A DNA stretch of 33,845 nucleotides from Paenibacillus sanguinis 2301083 = DSM 16941 (GTDB lineage: Bacteria; Bacillota; Bacilli; Paenibacillales; Paenibacillaceae), in the NCBI RefSeq assembly GCF_000374825.1, contig NZ_KB895401.1, forward strand, positions 1 to 33,845, written 5' to 3'. The translations under genes were made by a program, and so were the position numbers. Shown in pieces: positions 1 to 7,909 of this stretch. Numbering within the stretch: position 1 is the first letter of the stretch; each line of letters opens with the position of its first letter. Below the pieces are notes generated by a model. It saw nothing but the letters and a program-made list of their open reading frames with translations. It did no database searches and was not told the origin of the DNA.

Positions 1-276
1 GACAGGCCTCCCCAGATAAGAACGCCATCTTTCCGCCCGTGCCTGCCCAAGTCTACGGCTACAGCCCTTGGCAGCTTTGGATTTCGTCATGTATTGGTGA
101 CTCATCCGACTGCGACCGCCTCCAATTGGATTCGTGTACCTCAGGCCGTGCTTTTGCCTCCGGCTTCCTTCAGATTCCACCTCACGGTGGACACCCTTGC
201 CCTTGGCTAACGGTAGGCGCTTGCCAGCCCCCGCTCGGGACTTTCACCCTAGAGATGACGCCCATGCTGGGCGTAC
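1..276 (-). mobile_element. Group II intron, 5' portion (domain I), cut by window start
   Basis: Read on the minus strand from 276 downward, this matches the 5' ribozyme region of a widespread bacterial group II intron family. It begins GTACGCCCAGCATGGGCG, close to the usual GTGCGCCC start. It continues with blocks I recognise from this family: GGGTGAAAGTCCCGAGC, AAGGGTGTCC, GGAATCTGAAGGAAGC, GAGGCAAA, CTGAGGTACACGAA and, near the window edge, CGGAAAGATGGCGTTCTTA followed by GGGGAGG. The reverse transcriptase and the 3' end would lie left of the window. Open frames on either strand here do not resemble proteins. The identification rests on recalled sequence blocks, not on a folded model. Confidence 0.75.
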
Positions 277-279
277 AAG

Positions 280-317
280 AAAAAAGGGGTCCCAGGACAA
301 TCCAAGGACTCCTTTTT
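280..317 (-). terminator. Rho-independent terminator next to the intron boundary
   Basis: On the minus strand, AAAAAGG-A-GTCC pairs with GGAC-C-CCTTTTT around a central loop, and a run of six T follows. The intron 5' end at 276 starts four bases after the T run. It could serve the M29 aminopeptidase gene read toward it, although an intron tail fragment lies between them. Insertion just downstream of terminators is the known habit of class C group II introns. Confidence 0.65.
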
Positions 318-428
318 GTTCTGTTCTGACGAGCTTGCTCATCACGCGTTCCTGATTCAGGGGTAAAATTTGCAGTCTGGCGACGGATGAAGACAGCTCA
401 CTCCTGAGGATGGGGAGCTGACGAAGGA

Positions 429-501
429 AAGCCGTGTGCGAGAAATCAGCATGCACGGTTTGACGGGGAGTCCGGGGGAGTAATCCCCCGTCTTACCCTA
501 C
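429..501 (+). mobile_element. Group II intron domain V/VI remnant (3' end)
   Basis: Positions 429-461 fold as a domain V-like hairpin. AAGCCGTG pairs with CACGGTTT, there is a two-base TG bulge, and the upper stem TGCGA/TC(A)GCA is capped by a GAAA tetraloop. The AGC catalytic triad is present. One extra A at 448 interrupts the upper stem and may mark decay. A domain VI-like stem follows (GACGGG at 462-467 with CCCGTC at 487-492), then an intron-like 3' end CTTACCCTAC. No reverse transcriptase reading frame is visible upstream, and the minus-strand intron begins at 276, so this is probably an isolated tail. Confidence 0.6.
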
Positions 502-524
502 TTCGGGGACAATTCTGGCCACTT

Positions 525-1757
525 TTATAATGCCCAGTTACCTTCCCGGAAGATTTGCTCTTCCTTGCCGTCGGCCGTAATGCCAACGATGTCCATCTTG
601 GCCGAGCCAATCATAAAGTCCTCATGCGCCAAGCTGGCGTTCAGTCCACGTTCTGCCAATTCCTCTTGACTCATCTCCTTGCCGCCTTCCAGATTGAAGG
701 CGTAGGCATTGCCGATCGCCAAGTGATTGGAGGCGTTCTCGTCGAATAACGTATTGTAGAACAGGATATCGGACTGGGAGATAGGGGAGTTATGCGGGAC
801 CAGCGCTACCTCACCGAGGGACCGTGAGCCCTCGTCCAGTTCAACGAGCTGCTTCAAGACGTCTTGACCGACAGCTGCCTTGTAGTCCACAATACGTCCG
901 TTCTCGAAGGTGAGCGAGAAGCCATCGATAATTGTTCCCCGATAGCTCAGCGGCTTCGTCGCAGTTACAGTACCATTCACTCCTGACTTATGGGGAACTG
1001 TGAATACTTCTTCCGTAGGAAGATTAGCAAGGAAGGTGTGCCCTTGTGCGTTATAGCTTTCCGCAGCTACCCACAGATGTCCTTCCGGCAATTCAATGGT
1101 CAGATCTGTGCCTGGCGCTATGTAATGAAGCTTCTTATAACGTTTGCTGTTCAAATACTCTGACTTTTTCTTAAGGTTATCAATGTGACGTTTCCAAGCC
1201 GCAATCGGGTCCGGCTGATCCAGGCGTACAGTACGGAAAATAGTGTCCCAAAGCGCATTGACGCGATCGGATTCCGCCAAGTCAGGGAATACCTTATCAG
1301 CCCATGGCTTGGATGGCATAGCCACAATGGACCAACTGAATTTGTCAGCCATCTGCAATTGGCGATATTCCTTCATCACCTTGCCATAAGCCTTCTGATG
1401 GTTAGTCAGGCGCTCAGTAGAAACACCGTTCAGCAGGTCGGGATCAGAGGACATCACGTGCAGCACGGCTGCTCCATTCTTCACATATTCCAGCATTTCT
1501 CCCGCATACCATTTTGGCTCGTCCAGGAAGGATTCCTCGGCAGCCAAATCATAACGAAGACGAGTGACCGTGTCATCGCTCCAGTTCACCTTAACAAAGC
1601 GAGCACCAACTTCGTAGGCTTGCTTGACGATCAGGCGAACCAGTTCCGCACAATCAATGGAGGCATTGATAATCAGGGTCTGTCCCTTCTGGACATTGAC
1701 ACCTATTTTGACAGCTAATTCTGCATATTTCTCCAGTTTGGTTTGAAAATCGGACAT
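525..1757 (-). CDS. Aminopeptidase, peptidase family M29 (AmpS/PepS-like)
   Basis: The 410-residue length is normal for cytosolic M29 metallo-aminopeptidases, which remove N-terminal residues from peptides using a two-metal centre. The expected metal ligands are visible in order: Glu250 in PTEEVFTVPH, Glu316 in SLGEVALVPHNSPI, His345 in NHLAIGNAY, and His378 and Asp380 in AHEDFMIGSAKMDI. Tyr352 follows in the same region. The start ATG at 1757 has GGAGGAGAG seven bases upstream, so the start is well supported. The gene appears monocistronic. KtrB, on the same strand, ends 87 bases upstream of its start. Between its stop and the terminator at 280-317 sits a group II intron tail. The family assignment is firm; the natural peptide substrate cannot be told. 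Confidence 0.93.
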   Translation of the reverse strand: MSDFQTKLEKYAELAVKIGVNVQKGQTLIINASIDCAELVRLIVKQAYEVGARFVKVNWSDDTVTRLRYDLAAEESFLDEPKWYAGEMLEYVKNGAAVLHVMSSDPDLLNGVSTERLTNHQKAYGKVMKEYRQLQMADKFSWSIVAMPSKPWADKVFPDLAESDRVNALWDTIFRTVRLDQPDPIAAWKRHIDNLKKKSEYLNSKRYKKLHYIAPGTDLTIELPEGHLWVAAESYNAQGHTFLANLPTEEVFTVPHKSGVNGTVTATKPLSYRGTIIDGFSLTFENGRIVDYKAAVGQDVLKQLVELDEGSRSLGEVALVPHNSPISQSDILFYNTLFDENASNHLAIGNAYAFNLEGGKEMSQEELAERGLNASLAHEDFMIGSAKMDIVGITADGKEEQIFREGNWAL

Positions 1758-1844
1758 ATCGAACTCTCCTCCATACTAATAAAGTTATTGTTCTATCATA
1801 CACCAATCGAATAACAATTGTAATTCAAGGCATCCTGGCGAAGG

Positions 1845-3194
1845 TTACCCAATAATAATTTTGCCTTCCGGATACTTTAATAATTCCTTCTTGGATTTAG
1901 AAGTGAAGGCGTAGGCTAAGGTCAATGGACCAATTCGTCCAAGGAACATGACGATGCACAGAATAACCTTGCTAATATCGGTCAGGCGCGGCGTCAGATC
2001 AAGGCTCAGTCCTGCCGTGGCGAAGGCCGAGGTCGTCTCGAACAACAGGGCCAGGAAGGAGCGGTCCTCCAGCGCGGACAGAGTCATGGCAACGAAGACC
2101 ACCAGGAAGGTCGCGAGCCAGGTTTGGGTGATCGCTTTGATAATTGAGCCCTTGGACAAGCGTTGACGGAAGAAGACGATATCCTCCTTGCCTCGGATCA
2201 TGGCATACATGGCACCCAGTAAAATGGCGAACACGGTAACCTTGATTCCTCCTCCGGTAGAGCCGGGAGCAGCTCCGATGAACATCAGAAGAATCAGGAG
2301 GAATTGGCTGGACTGCTCCATATTAGCGATGGTTACCGTACTGACGCCTCCTGATCTTGAACTGACAGAATGAAAAAGACTGGCAAACACACGGTCCATC
2401 CAGTTCATTGTTCCAAAAGTATCAGGATTGCCGTCCTCGTTAAGCAACAGGAGCAGGGCTCCAACCACTGTCAGGATGACCGACATCGTTAAGACCACTT
2501 TGGTATGCAGGGCCAGACGCCGGGTACGCCGATACCCCAGCAGGTCTGAAATGACGATAAAGCCGATCCCGCCAAGAAAAATCAAAACCATAACGACAAT
2601 ATTCACATACGGATCGCCAGCATACTCGGCCAGACCACTAAAGGGGCCATGAATTTTGCCAAACAGATCAAATCCGCCGTTATTAAAGATGGAAATACTA
2701 TGGAAGATACCATAATAGAACGCTTGTCCCACTGGCATATCATAGGAGAATCTGGCGGCAAGCAGCAGCGCTCCCACCGCTTCAATGGTCAGGGAGTAAG
2801 CGAGTATGCGCAGGATCAATTGCAGCAGACCACCCATCTGATGGTAATTCAGGGCCTCCTGAAGCAGCAATCGATCTCGCAGGGAGATACGGCGGTTGAA
2901 GGCCAAGAGAATTAACGTGCCTATGGTTGTGAAGCCGAGTCCTCCGATCTGCACCAACAGCAAGATAACGATCTGTCCGAACAAGCTGAAATGCGTTCCC
3001 GTATCAACGACGGTCAGTCCCGTAACACAGGTGGCTGAAGTAGCGGTAAAGAACGCATCAATCAGGTCGAGCTTTCGTCCTCCCACTGAAGCAGGGGGAA
3101 GCGACAACAGGAATGCGCCAATGATAATCATAAGGGCAAAACCAAAGGTTAATACTTTGGCAGGAGTGAGCAACGATTTTTGGGGTTTTGGCAA
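1845..3194 (-). CDS. ktrB: Potassium transporter membrane subunit (TrkH/KtrB family)
   Basis: This is the channel-forming subunit of a Ktr-type K+ uptake system in the cytoplasmic membrane. The 449 residues contain four membrane-pore-membrane repeats. Selectivity-filter glycines are recognisable in TSATCVTGLTVVDTG, NNGGFDLFG, SSRSGGVST and SAFATAGLSLDLTP, and the C-terminal RIGPLTLAYAF segment is typical. I chose the TTG start at 3194 because AGAGGTGG lies seven bases upstream and the protein then begins LPKPQKSLLTPAKV, as KtrB proteins do. An ATG further upstream (3293) would add 33 residues of unlikely sequence. No ktrA partner is in the window. In this phylum KtrA is often encoded elsewhere, so the gating subunit is presumably in trans. 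Confidence 0.92.
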   Translation of the reverse strand: MPKPQKSLLTPAKVLTFGFALMIIIGAFLLSLPPASVGGRKLDLIDAFFTATSATCVTGLTVVDTGTHFSLFGQIVILLLVQIGGLGFTTIGTLILLAFNRRISLRDRLLLQEALNYHQMGGLLQLILRILAYSLTIEAVGALLLAARFSYDMPVGQAFYYGIFHSISIFNNGGFDLFGKIHGPFSGLAEYAGDPYVNIVVMVLIFLGGIGFIVISDLLGYRRTRRLALHTKVVLTMSVILTVVGALLLLLNEDGNPDTFGTMNWMDRVFASLFHSVSSRSGGVSTVTIANMEQSSQFLLILLMFIGAAPGSTGGGIKVTVFAILLGAMYAMIRGKEDIVFFRQRLSKGSIIKAITQTWLATFLVVFVAMTLSALEDRSFLALLFETTSAFATAGLSLDLTPRLTDISKVILCIVMFLGRIGPLTLAYAFTSKSKKELLKYPEGKIIIG

Positions 3195-3314
3195 GGGTAA
3201 TCCACCTCTGTATAAGTTCTGCATATTGATATTGACATAAAACATGGTACGATATTGCAATAAGAATGTACATGCCAAAAAGTTATTCACCACATAAAGG
3301 GGTTGCTAATTTTT

Positions 3315-3578
3315 ATGAAAGAACTACATATTGTAAGCGCACAAATGGAACGGCAGGAAGACGGAAGCTATATGGGCAAGACTATATTTGAGGTCGAAGG
3401 CCACAAGGTGAGCTACGAAATCTCTTTCTTCAGCAAGCGGGGCCATGATTGGGACTACAGTCTCCATTATGCTGCAGAGCCTGGTATCGAGGAGCAGCTT
3501 CTTGACGTTGATGCCAAGATCGAGCAGGAGGATGTGTGGTTCGATACCTTGCTGGATGCCGCTTGGGATACTTTATGA
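3315..3578 (+). CDS. Small conserved-looking protein of unknown function
   Basis: I do not recognise a family. The 87-residue product (start MKELHIVSAQMERQED) is acidic and rich in aromatic residues. Alternating hydrophobic residues in its first half (TIFEVEGHKVSYEISFFS) suggest beta strands, and the C-terminal half (EEQLLDVDAKIEQEDVWFD) is probably helical. There is no signal peptide or membrane span, so it is likely cytosolic. AAGGGG lies about 12 bases before the ATG at 3315; an in-frame TTG at 3303 is an alternative start. It is divergent from ktrB, with 120 bases between the two starts, which may hold both promoters. Codon use resembles the neighbours, so it is probably real. Confidence 0.7.
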   Translation: MKELHIVSAQMERQEDGSYMGKTIFEVEGHKVSYEISFFSKRGHDWDYSLHYAAEPGIEEQLLDVDAKIEQEDVWFDTLLDAAWDTL

Positions 3579-3712
3579 GCAACAGTGATAGTAAAGTGAT
3601 TTTTCGTCTGATTTTTGCGTAACTGATTTCTTCAACTGATATAGCGGACATCACCGCCAGTAAGCCCGTTCCCAGATGTTTAAATTCAAGAAGGAGGGAG
3701 GGGAGAAGCAAC

Positions 3713-4798
3713 ATGCTGCAACACCCATTTTACCGTACATCACTTGGAATAATTATGCTGCTGACCATGATCTATTTGTTGTCAAAGGTCAGCTTTATTT
3801 TCAACCCATTAGTCACGTTGTTCAGCATTCTGATCGTTCCAATCACCATCTCGGGATTTCTGTATTATTTACTGCGACCCATCGTGCAGTTTCTGGATGG
3901 GAAGAAGCTGAATCGGGTGTTGTCCATCCTGCTGATCTATTTATTGTTCACGGGCGTGGTGACGGTATTCCTGATCGTGGTCTGGCCACCGCTGCAAAAT
4001 CAGATTATCGAGTTCATGAACAACGTGCCCAAGCTGATGAGCAGCCTGCAAAAGCAGCTGACTGATTTCCGTGAGAATGCTTATTTCTCTATGGTAGCCA
4101 GTGAAAGCAGTCCGGAGCTGATCAACAAAATTACGCAGCATCTAAATTCAGCGGTGGAAGCCATCTCCGGATACCTATCACACTTTTTCACTTTTTTGAA
4201 TGATTTTGTCATTGTAGTAGGTACGGTGCCGATTTTCCTGTATTACATGCTTAAGGAGGATGAACGAGTCACCCCGGCCTTAATACGTATGCTGCCCGCC
4301 AAGTACCGCACGGATGGGAGCAGTGTCATTCATGATATTGATAATATGCTTAAGGGTTTCATTGCCGGACGTATGATTAGTGCGGTCGTACTCGCCTTGA
4401 TGAGCTTTATCGGGTTCTGGCTGATTGGATTGCCTTATCCACTGCTGCTGGCGATCGTGGGAGCGCTTTTTAATTTCATTCCTTATTTCGGTGCGCTACT
4501 GGGAGCCATTCCCTGTGTCATTGTGGCCTTTACGGTGACACCGTCCATGGTGATCTGGGTCATTGCTATTGTGGTGATAGCCCAGCAGGTGGAGGGAAAT
4601 CTTATCTCGCCATATATTTATGGCAAGACAATCAACATCCATCCGCTTACGACAATAATCCTGCTATTGGTAGCGGGAGATTTTGCCGGCATCTTGGGAA
4701 TGCTCCTGGCAATTCCGGTCTATATGATTCTCAAAATCGTGGTGCTTAGAGCGCACAAGGCTTATTTTGCCTCCAAAATTGAAAAACTACCGGAGTAA
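3713..4798 (+). CDS. AI-2E family transporter (PerM/YtvI-like membrane protein)
   Basis: The 361-residue integral membrane protein has the AI-2E/PerM layout. Two hydrophobic segments lie near the N-terminus (about residues 8-50) and one at about 68-90. A soluble, amphipathic stretch follows (about 95-150, NQIIEFMNNVPKLMSSLQKQ). The C-terminal membrane half contains the family signatures GFIAGRMISA, PYPLLLAIVGALFNFIPYFG and VEGNLISPYIYGKTINIHP. Family members have been proposed to export autoinducer-2, act as Na+/H+ antiporters or serve in sporulation, so the substrate is not assignable. The start is supported by the purine-rich GGAGGGAGGGGAG just upstream of the ATG. It stands alone between two unknown genes. 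Confidence 0.9.
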   Translation: MLQHPFYRTSLGIIMLLTMIYLLSKVSFIFNPLVTLFSILIVPITISGFLYYLLRPIVQFLDGKKLNRVLSILLIYLLFTGVVTVFLIVVWPPLQNQIIEFMNNVPKLMSSLQKQLTDFRENAYFSMVASESSPELINKITQHLNSAVEAISGYLSHFFTFLNDFVIVVGTVPIFLYYMLKEDERVTPALIRMLPAKYRTDGSSVIHDIDNMLKGFIAGRMISAVVLALMSFIGFWLIGLPYPLLLAIVGALFNFIPYFGALLGAIPCVIVAFTVTPSMVIWVIAIVVIAQQVEGNLISPYIYGKTINIHPLTTIILLLVAGDFAGILGMLLAIPVYMILKIVVLRAHKAYFASKIEKLPE

Positions 4799-4918
4799 AG
4801 GCCTACATCGTTAGTATCACCTTAATGAAAGCGTGATTAAAATCATATCTCCAGCCCCTGCAATTGGGCGATGATTAACCTACATTAAGTTATTTAATAC
4901 GCTCGGGGGATGATATGC

Positions 4919-5386
4919 ATGGCAGTTAATGCCAAAGGCGGGAAGTTTTTTTACGCATGGAGCAAAGTGCTTCCTGACGGATCGTTTTACCTTCCGGATC
5001 AAGCCCTACATGAGTACCATATTAACCCGGATTCCAACATTATTTTAATGACAGGGCGAAATACGGTCAGAGGTTTTAGCGTGGTATGCAAGGAGTTGAT
5101 TGCAAACTCGCCGCTGGCTTCTATTTTTGCCAGTATGCCTGAGCTCCAACAGTTCACGATCCCCGAAGGGGAGACTATCACATTCAAGGAACGCACCTTC
5201 TGCTGGGTATATCTAAATAGCAGTCATTACTTTACACTGCCTCTGCACACCTGGAAGCAATTTGGCTTAAAGCCAGGGGATAAACTCCTCAGCTTGCGGG
5301 CAACACATCTGGCCTTCAATAATTTATCTGAAGGTCCGTATATTGAGCAAGCTAAGCAACTTCGCGATATTCATGTGTATGGATGA
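4919..5386 (+). CDS. Unknown protein with two possible AbrB/MazE-like segments
   Basis: I do not recognise the gene. The 155-residue product contains two stretches that read like swapped-hairpin (AbrB/MazE) strands: SKVLPDGSFYLPDQALHEY near residues 15-33, and SSHYFTLPLHTWKQFGLKPG near 102-121. Each is followed by hydrophobic strand residues. Each has the X-(I/L)P-x-x-(h)-x-x-x-x-(h)-x-PGD pattern, which is suggestive only. There is no signal peptide. I prefer the ATG at 4919 (MAVNAKGG), with GGGGG about eight bases upstream; the ATG at 4910 directly abuts that purine run. It is monocistronic, followed by a convincing hairpin terminator at 5467-5508. It could be a transcription factor or simply a small cytosolic protein. 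Confidence 0.6.
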   Translation: MAVNAKGGKFFYAWSKVLPDGSFYLPDQALHEYHINPDSNIILMTGRNTVRGFSVVCKELIANSPLASIFASMPELQQFTIPEGETITFKERTFCWVYLNSSHYFTLPLHTWKQFGLKPGDKLLSLRATHLAFNNLSEGPYIEQAKQLRDIHVYG

Positions 5387-5466
5387 TGATTGAGCAACAA
5401 TGATCAGAGAGGTTATGTTTCTGCGCCGCCGCGCCGATGTGAAATGACTGAGCAGGAAGCGGAGTT

Positions 5467-5508
5467 AAGCCGCCAGGCCGTAATTGCTGTGTACGGTTTT
5501 GGCGGCTT
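5467..5508 (+). terminator. Hairpin terminator after the AbrB-like gene
   Basis: AAGCCGCCA plus CCGTA pair with TACGG plus TGGCGGCTT, interrupted by short bulges. CTTTCT follows as a weak T-rich tract. It lies 80 bases after the stop at 5386 and before the next promoter at 5536. Confidence 0.6.
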
Positions 5509-5535
5509 CTTTCTGCGCTTGCCTTTAGAAGCCTA

Positions 5536-5572
5536 TTGACATTACCCTGCATATGTAACTAATATTGTTACA
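5536..5572 (+). promoter_or_regulatory. Promoter and operator of the Rrf2 regulator gene
   Basis: A sigma-A promoter reads TTGACA (5536-5541), an 18-base spacer and TAATAT (5560-5565). A 19-bp palindrome, TGTAACTAATATTGTTACA (5554-5572), lies directly over the -10 box. Two near-copies lie in front of the dioxygenase gene. This placement predicts repression of the regulator by itself. Confidence 0.8.
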
Positions 5573-5599
5573 AGGAAGTGGAAAGGGGGAGGTGCTGTT

Positions 5600-6034
5600 A
5601 TGACAATCAGCTCCAGATTTTCAGTTGCCATCCATATTTTGTCCTTGCTTGAATTTAACAAGGAAGGTGTAAGCACCTCAGAATTTATTTCCGGTAGTGT
5701 GAATACCAATCCGGTTGTGATTCGCCGCATTATGGGTATGCTAAATAAAGCGGGACTGGTGGAAGTACGAGCTGGCGTAGCCGGAACCAAGCTATCGCGC
5801 GAGCTGGGGGACATTACACTGCTAGATGTTTATCGCGCGGTGCATGTAGTGGAAGAGGATGGCCTGTTTGCAGTACATGACCGCCCTAATCCCAATTGTC
5901 CGGTAGGGCGTAACATTCAGGCTTCCATCGAACCCATTTTCTCTTCGGCACAGAAGGCCATGGAGAAGACACTCGCGGCTGTGACGCTTCAGGATATTGT
6001 AGATGACCTATCTTCTAAAATCAAAGTCATATAG
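5600..6034 (+). CDS. Rrf2 family transcriptional regulator (YwnA/HypR-like, single cysteine)
   Basis: The 144-residue length and sequence fit the Rrf2 family. The N-terminal winged helix (about residues 1-65) carries SRFSVAIHILSLLEF, VNTNPVVIRRIMGMLNKAGLV and the wing GVAGTKL. A dimerising C-terminal helix follows. It lacks the three-cysteine iron-sulfur cluster of IscR/NsrR. The only cysteine is Cys100 in NPNCPVGRNIQ, the motif of the YwnA subgroup; staphylococcal HypR uses the equivalent cysteine to sense disulfide or hypochlorite stress. It is therefore likely a thiol-based redox or electrophile sensor. GGGGGAGG precedes the ATG. Palindromes at its own promoter and at the next gene's promoter point to autoregulation and control of the dioxygenase. 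Confidence 0.9.
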   Translation: MTISSRFSVAIHILSLLEFNKEGVSTSEFISGSVNTNPVVIRRIMGMLNKAGLVEVRAGVAGTKLSRELGDITLLDVYRAVHVVEEDGLFAVHDRPNPNCPVGRNIQASIEPIFSSAQKAMEKTLAAVTLQDIVDDLSSKIKVI

Positions 6035-6048
6035 CGCAAGCTTGTTCT

Positions 6049-6082
6049 AAAAATGTCCCGTTTCGTTCCGGGACATTTTTTT
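6049..6082 (+). terminator. Rho-independent terminator after the Rrf2 gene
   Basis: AAAAATGTCCCG and CGGGACATTTTTTT form a 12-bp stem with an 8-base loop and a T tail, just after the stop at 6034. It separates the regulator transcript from the dioxygenase transcript. Confidence 0.9.
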
Positions 6083-6116
6083 GTAGAATTGACGGGGGCG
6101 GCAATGCAATTAGTGA

Positions 6117-6180
6117 TTGACATATAGCCAACCTGTAACTATACTGATTACAATAAGATGTTGTAACTATATAGGTTACA
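6117..6180 (+). promoter_or_regulatory. Dioxygenase promoter with two Rrf2-type operators
   Basis: The promoter is near consensus: TTGACA (6117-6122), a 17-base spacer and TATACT (6140-6145). One palindrome, TGTAACTATACTGATTACA (6134-6152), covers the -10 box. A second, TGTAACTATATAGGTTACA (6162-6180), sits just downstream of the start point, 28 bases from the first when measured start to start. The shared half-sites are TGTAAC/GTTACA, as at the regulator's own promoter. A leader of about 140 bases follows before the gene; I see no convincing riboswitch in it. Confidence 0.8.
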
Positions 6181-6289
6181 TGATCAACACACTAAAATGT
6201 ACACCACGATCGATTAGATTATTGAAAATCAATGGATCTTCGGCTTGGGTAGCCATGCCATATTGTAGTTACTTAGAAGGAGGCGCTTC

Positions 6290-7162
6290 ATGATGTCTTA
6301 TCCACTACCTATTCATCCTGCTGCTCAAATTGGTATTGTACGCTTGAAGGTTAGAGATTTGCAGAAATCACTCCAATTTTACCGTGAGACGGTTGGTTTC
6401 CAAGTATTAAAACAGTATGATCAAACGGCTGAGCTTACTGCGGATGGTAAACAATCGCTATTGATTCTGGATGCGAACCCCGAATATCGGGTCCTGCGCG
6501 AAATGTCGGTATCCGGCTTGTACCATTTTGCTATTCTGCTGCCGGATCGTGTGTCCTTGGGACTGGCCCTGCGGAACTTGATCAAGCACCAAGTCCCGGT
6601 GGGGCAAGGGGATCATTTGGTCAGTGAAGCCTTGTATCTCAACGATCCGGACGGAAACGGGATCGAGATCTATGCAGACCGTCCACGCGAGACGTGGCAA
6701 AAGGATAGCAGCGGGGGATACATCATGACCACCGACCCAGTGGATGTAGACAGCCTGCTGACCATTTCTGAATCGGCAGCATGGAACGGACTGCCTGCCG
6801 GAACACGGATCGGGCATGTTCACTTCCATGTTGGAGACTTGCTGCAGGCGGAGCAATTTTATACCCGGGTGCTTGGCTTTGAAGTGACTGCCCATTACGG
6901 CAAGTCGGCACTGTTCGTTTCTGCCGGCGGCTATCACCATCATATAGGCCTTAATTTGTGGGCCGGGGCGGGGGCGCCTCCAGCACCTGAGGATGCGGTT
7001 GGCATTCGCTACTTCACAACAACGCTGCCGGATACTTCTGCACTGGAGGCGGTCATCAGCCGTCTGGAGGAAGCTAACGTCCCTTATGAGCGGGAGCTAA
7101 GTGGCATTTCCCTGCATGACCCATTTGGCATTGGCATCAAGCTTGAGGTTGTTGCCGCCTGA
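6290..7162 (+). CDS. Two-domain glyoxalase-fold (VOC) dioxygenase, CatE-like
   Basis: The 290-residue protein has two glyoxalase/bleomycin-resistance domains (about 13-135 and 170-288), the arrangement of Bacillus CatE-type catechol-2,3-dioxygenases. Candidate metal ligands are in GLYHFAILLPD and NGIEIYAD of the first domain, IGHVHFHVGD of the second, and FGIGIKLEV at the end. Such enzymes open aromatic rings of catechols or handle quinone-like electrophiles. AAGGAGG stands before two adjacent ATGs (6290 and 6293), either of which could be used. It is a single-gene transcript under an operator-bearing promoter shared with the Rrf2 regulator. The substrate is inferred only. In Bacillus subtilis the catDE genes are under thiol-sensing DUF24 regulators; here an Rrf2 protein appears to do that job. 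Confidence 0.87.
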   Translation: MMSYPLPIHPAAQIGIVRLKVRDLQKSLQFYRETVGFQVLKQYDQTAELTADGKQSLLILDANPEYRVLREMSVSGLYHFAILLPDRVSLGLALRNLIKHQVPVGQGDHLVSEALYLNDPDGNGIEIYADRPRETWQKDSSGGYIMTTDPVDVDSLLTISESAAWNGLPAGTRIGHVHFHVGDLLQAEQFYTRVLGFEVTAHYGKSALFVSAGGYHHHIGLNLWAGAGAPPAPEDAVGIRYFTTTLPDTSALEAVISRLEEANVPYERELSGISLHDPFGIGIKLEVVAA

Positions 7163-7292
7163 TAGGCCTTGCTTTACTATAAGTACACACAGGCTCTTAC
7201 CAACTCGGATACAATGGTTGGCCCTTTCTTTCGTCCGGTTCCTTCCTCTATAATGGACTTAGCAAAAGTCTACGGAGAAAGGACGGACCGTT

Positions 7293-7853
7293 ATGAAACT
7301 GTTCCCTCAGCTTGAGACAGAGCGTTTTATTCTCAGAAAGCTAACTTCGGAAGACGCCGCAGACCTATTTCAATACTTCTCGACGGACGAAGTAACTAAA
7401 TACTATGATCTGGAACGATTTGTAGAGCTCCGGCAGGCGGAGGAGCTGATTCAGACCTGGAACAGCCGTTATACCGAGCGCAGAGGCTATCGGTGGGCGA
7501 TTATTGCCAAATCCAAGAGCAGTCGGGTAATCGGCACTTGTGGATTTCATAACTGGTCCGAGACGCATCTGAAGGCCGAGGTCGGTTATGAGCTTGACCC
7601 CGCTTATTGGGGACAGGGCGTCATGAGCGAGGTGCTGCAAGAGGTGTTGCGTTTCGGGTTTGAGGATCGTGGATTGCACCGGGTAGAAGCATTTATTGAT
7701 CCGGATAATATCCGGTCCCGCTATCTGCTGGAGAAGGTGGGCTTCTTCGAGGAAGGTTATCTGAAGGAGTGCTTTTTCGAGAAAAATCAGTTCGTGGATG
7801 CCGTTCTATTCGCTTTACTTAAGAAGCAATATCAAGACAGGCTGCAACGTTAG
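7293..7853 (+). CDS. GNAT N-acetyltransferase, RimJ/RimL type
   Basis: The 186 residues fit the Acetyltransf_3 group, which transfers acetyl from acetyl-CoA to amino groups, often protein N-termini or small molecules. The start ETERFILRKLTSEDAADLFQYF is characteristic. The acetyl-CoA loop is seen in AYWGQGVMSEVLQ (about residue 107), followed by HRVEAFIDPDNIRSRYLLEKVGF, the usual motif B. GAGAAAGGACGG precedes the ATG. A good TATAAT at 7249-7254 could be its -10 box, although no clear -35 box stands at the right distance. It is monocistronic and ends at a strong bidirectional terminator. The substrate is unknown. Confidence 0.9.
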   Translation: MKLFPQLETERFILRKLTSEDAADLFQYFSTDEVTKYYDLERFVELRQAEELIQTWNSRYTERRGYRWAIIAKSKSSRVIGTCGFHNWSETHLKAEVGYELDPAYWGQGVMSEVLQEVLRFGFEDRGLHRVEAFIDPDNIRSRYLLEKVGFFEEGYLKECFFEKNQFVDAVLFALLKKQYQDRLQR

Positions 7854-7860
7854 GCAAATC

Positions 7861-7908
7861 AAAGAGCTTTGTCCTTGACCTTCTCAGGCCGGGGACAAAG
7901 CTCTTTTT
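7861..7908. terminator. Strong bidirectional terminator between convergent genes
   Basis: AAAGAGCTTTGTCC (7861-7874) and GGACAAAGCTCTTT (7893-7906) make a perfect 14-bp stem with an 18-base loop. It is bounded by T or A runs, so it serves both the acetyltransferase gene (plus strand) and the SDR gene (minus strand). Confidence 0.93.
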
Positions 7909-7909
7909 G

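Noticed and set aside
39..456. Small frames in the first 460 bases
   Set aside because: The region is better explained as structured group II intron RNA and a terminator; the translations show no protein family.
6181..6289. Possible riboswitch in the long leader of the dioxygenase gene
   Set aside because: Only a weak 5-bp hairpin (ATTGA/TCAAT) is visible and there is no terminator or anti-terminator pair.
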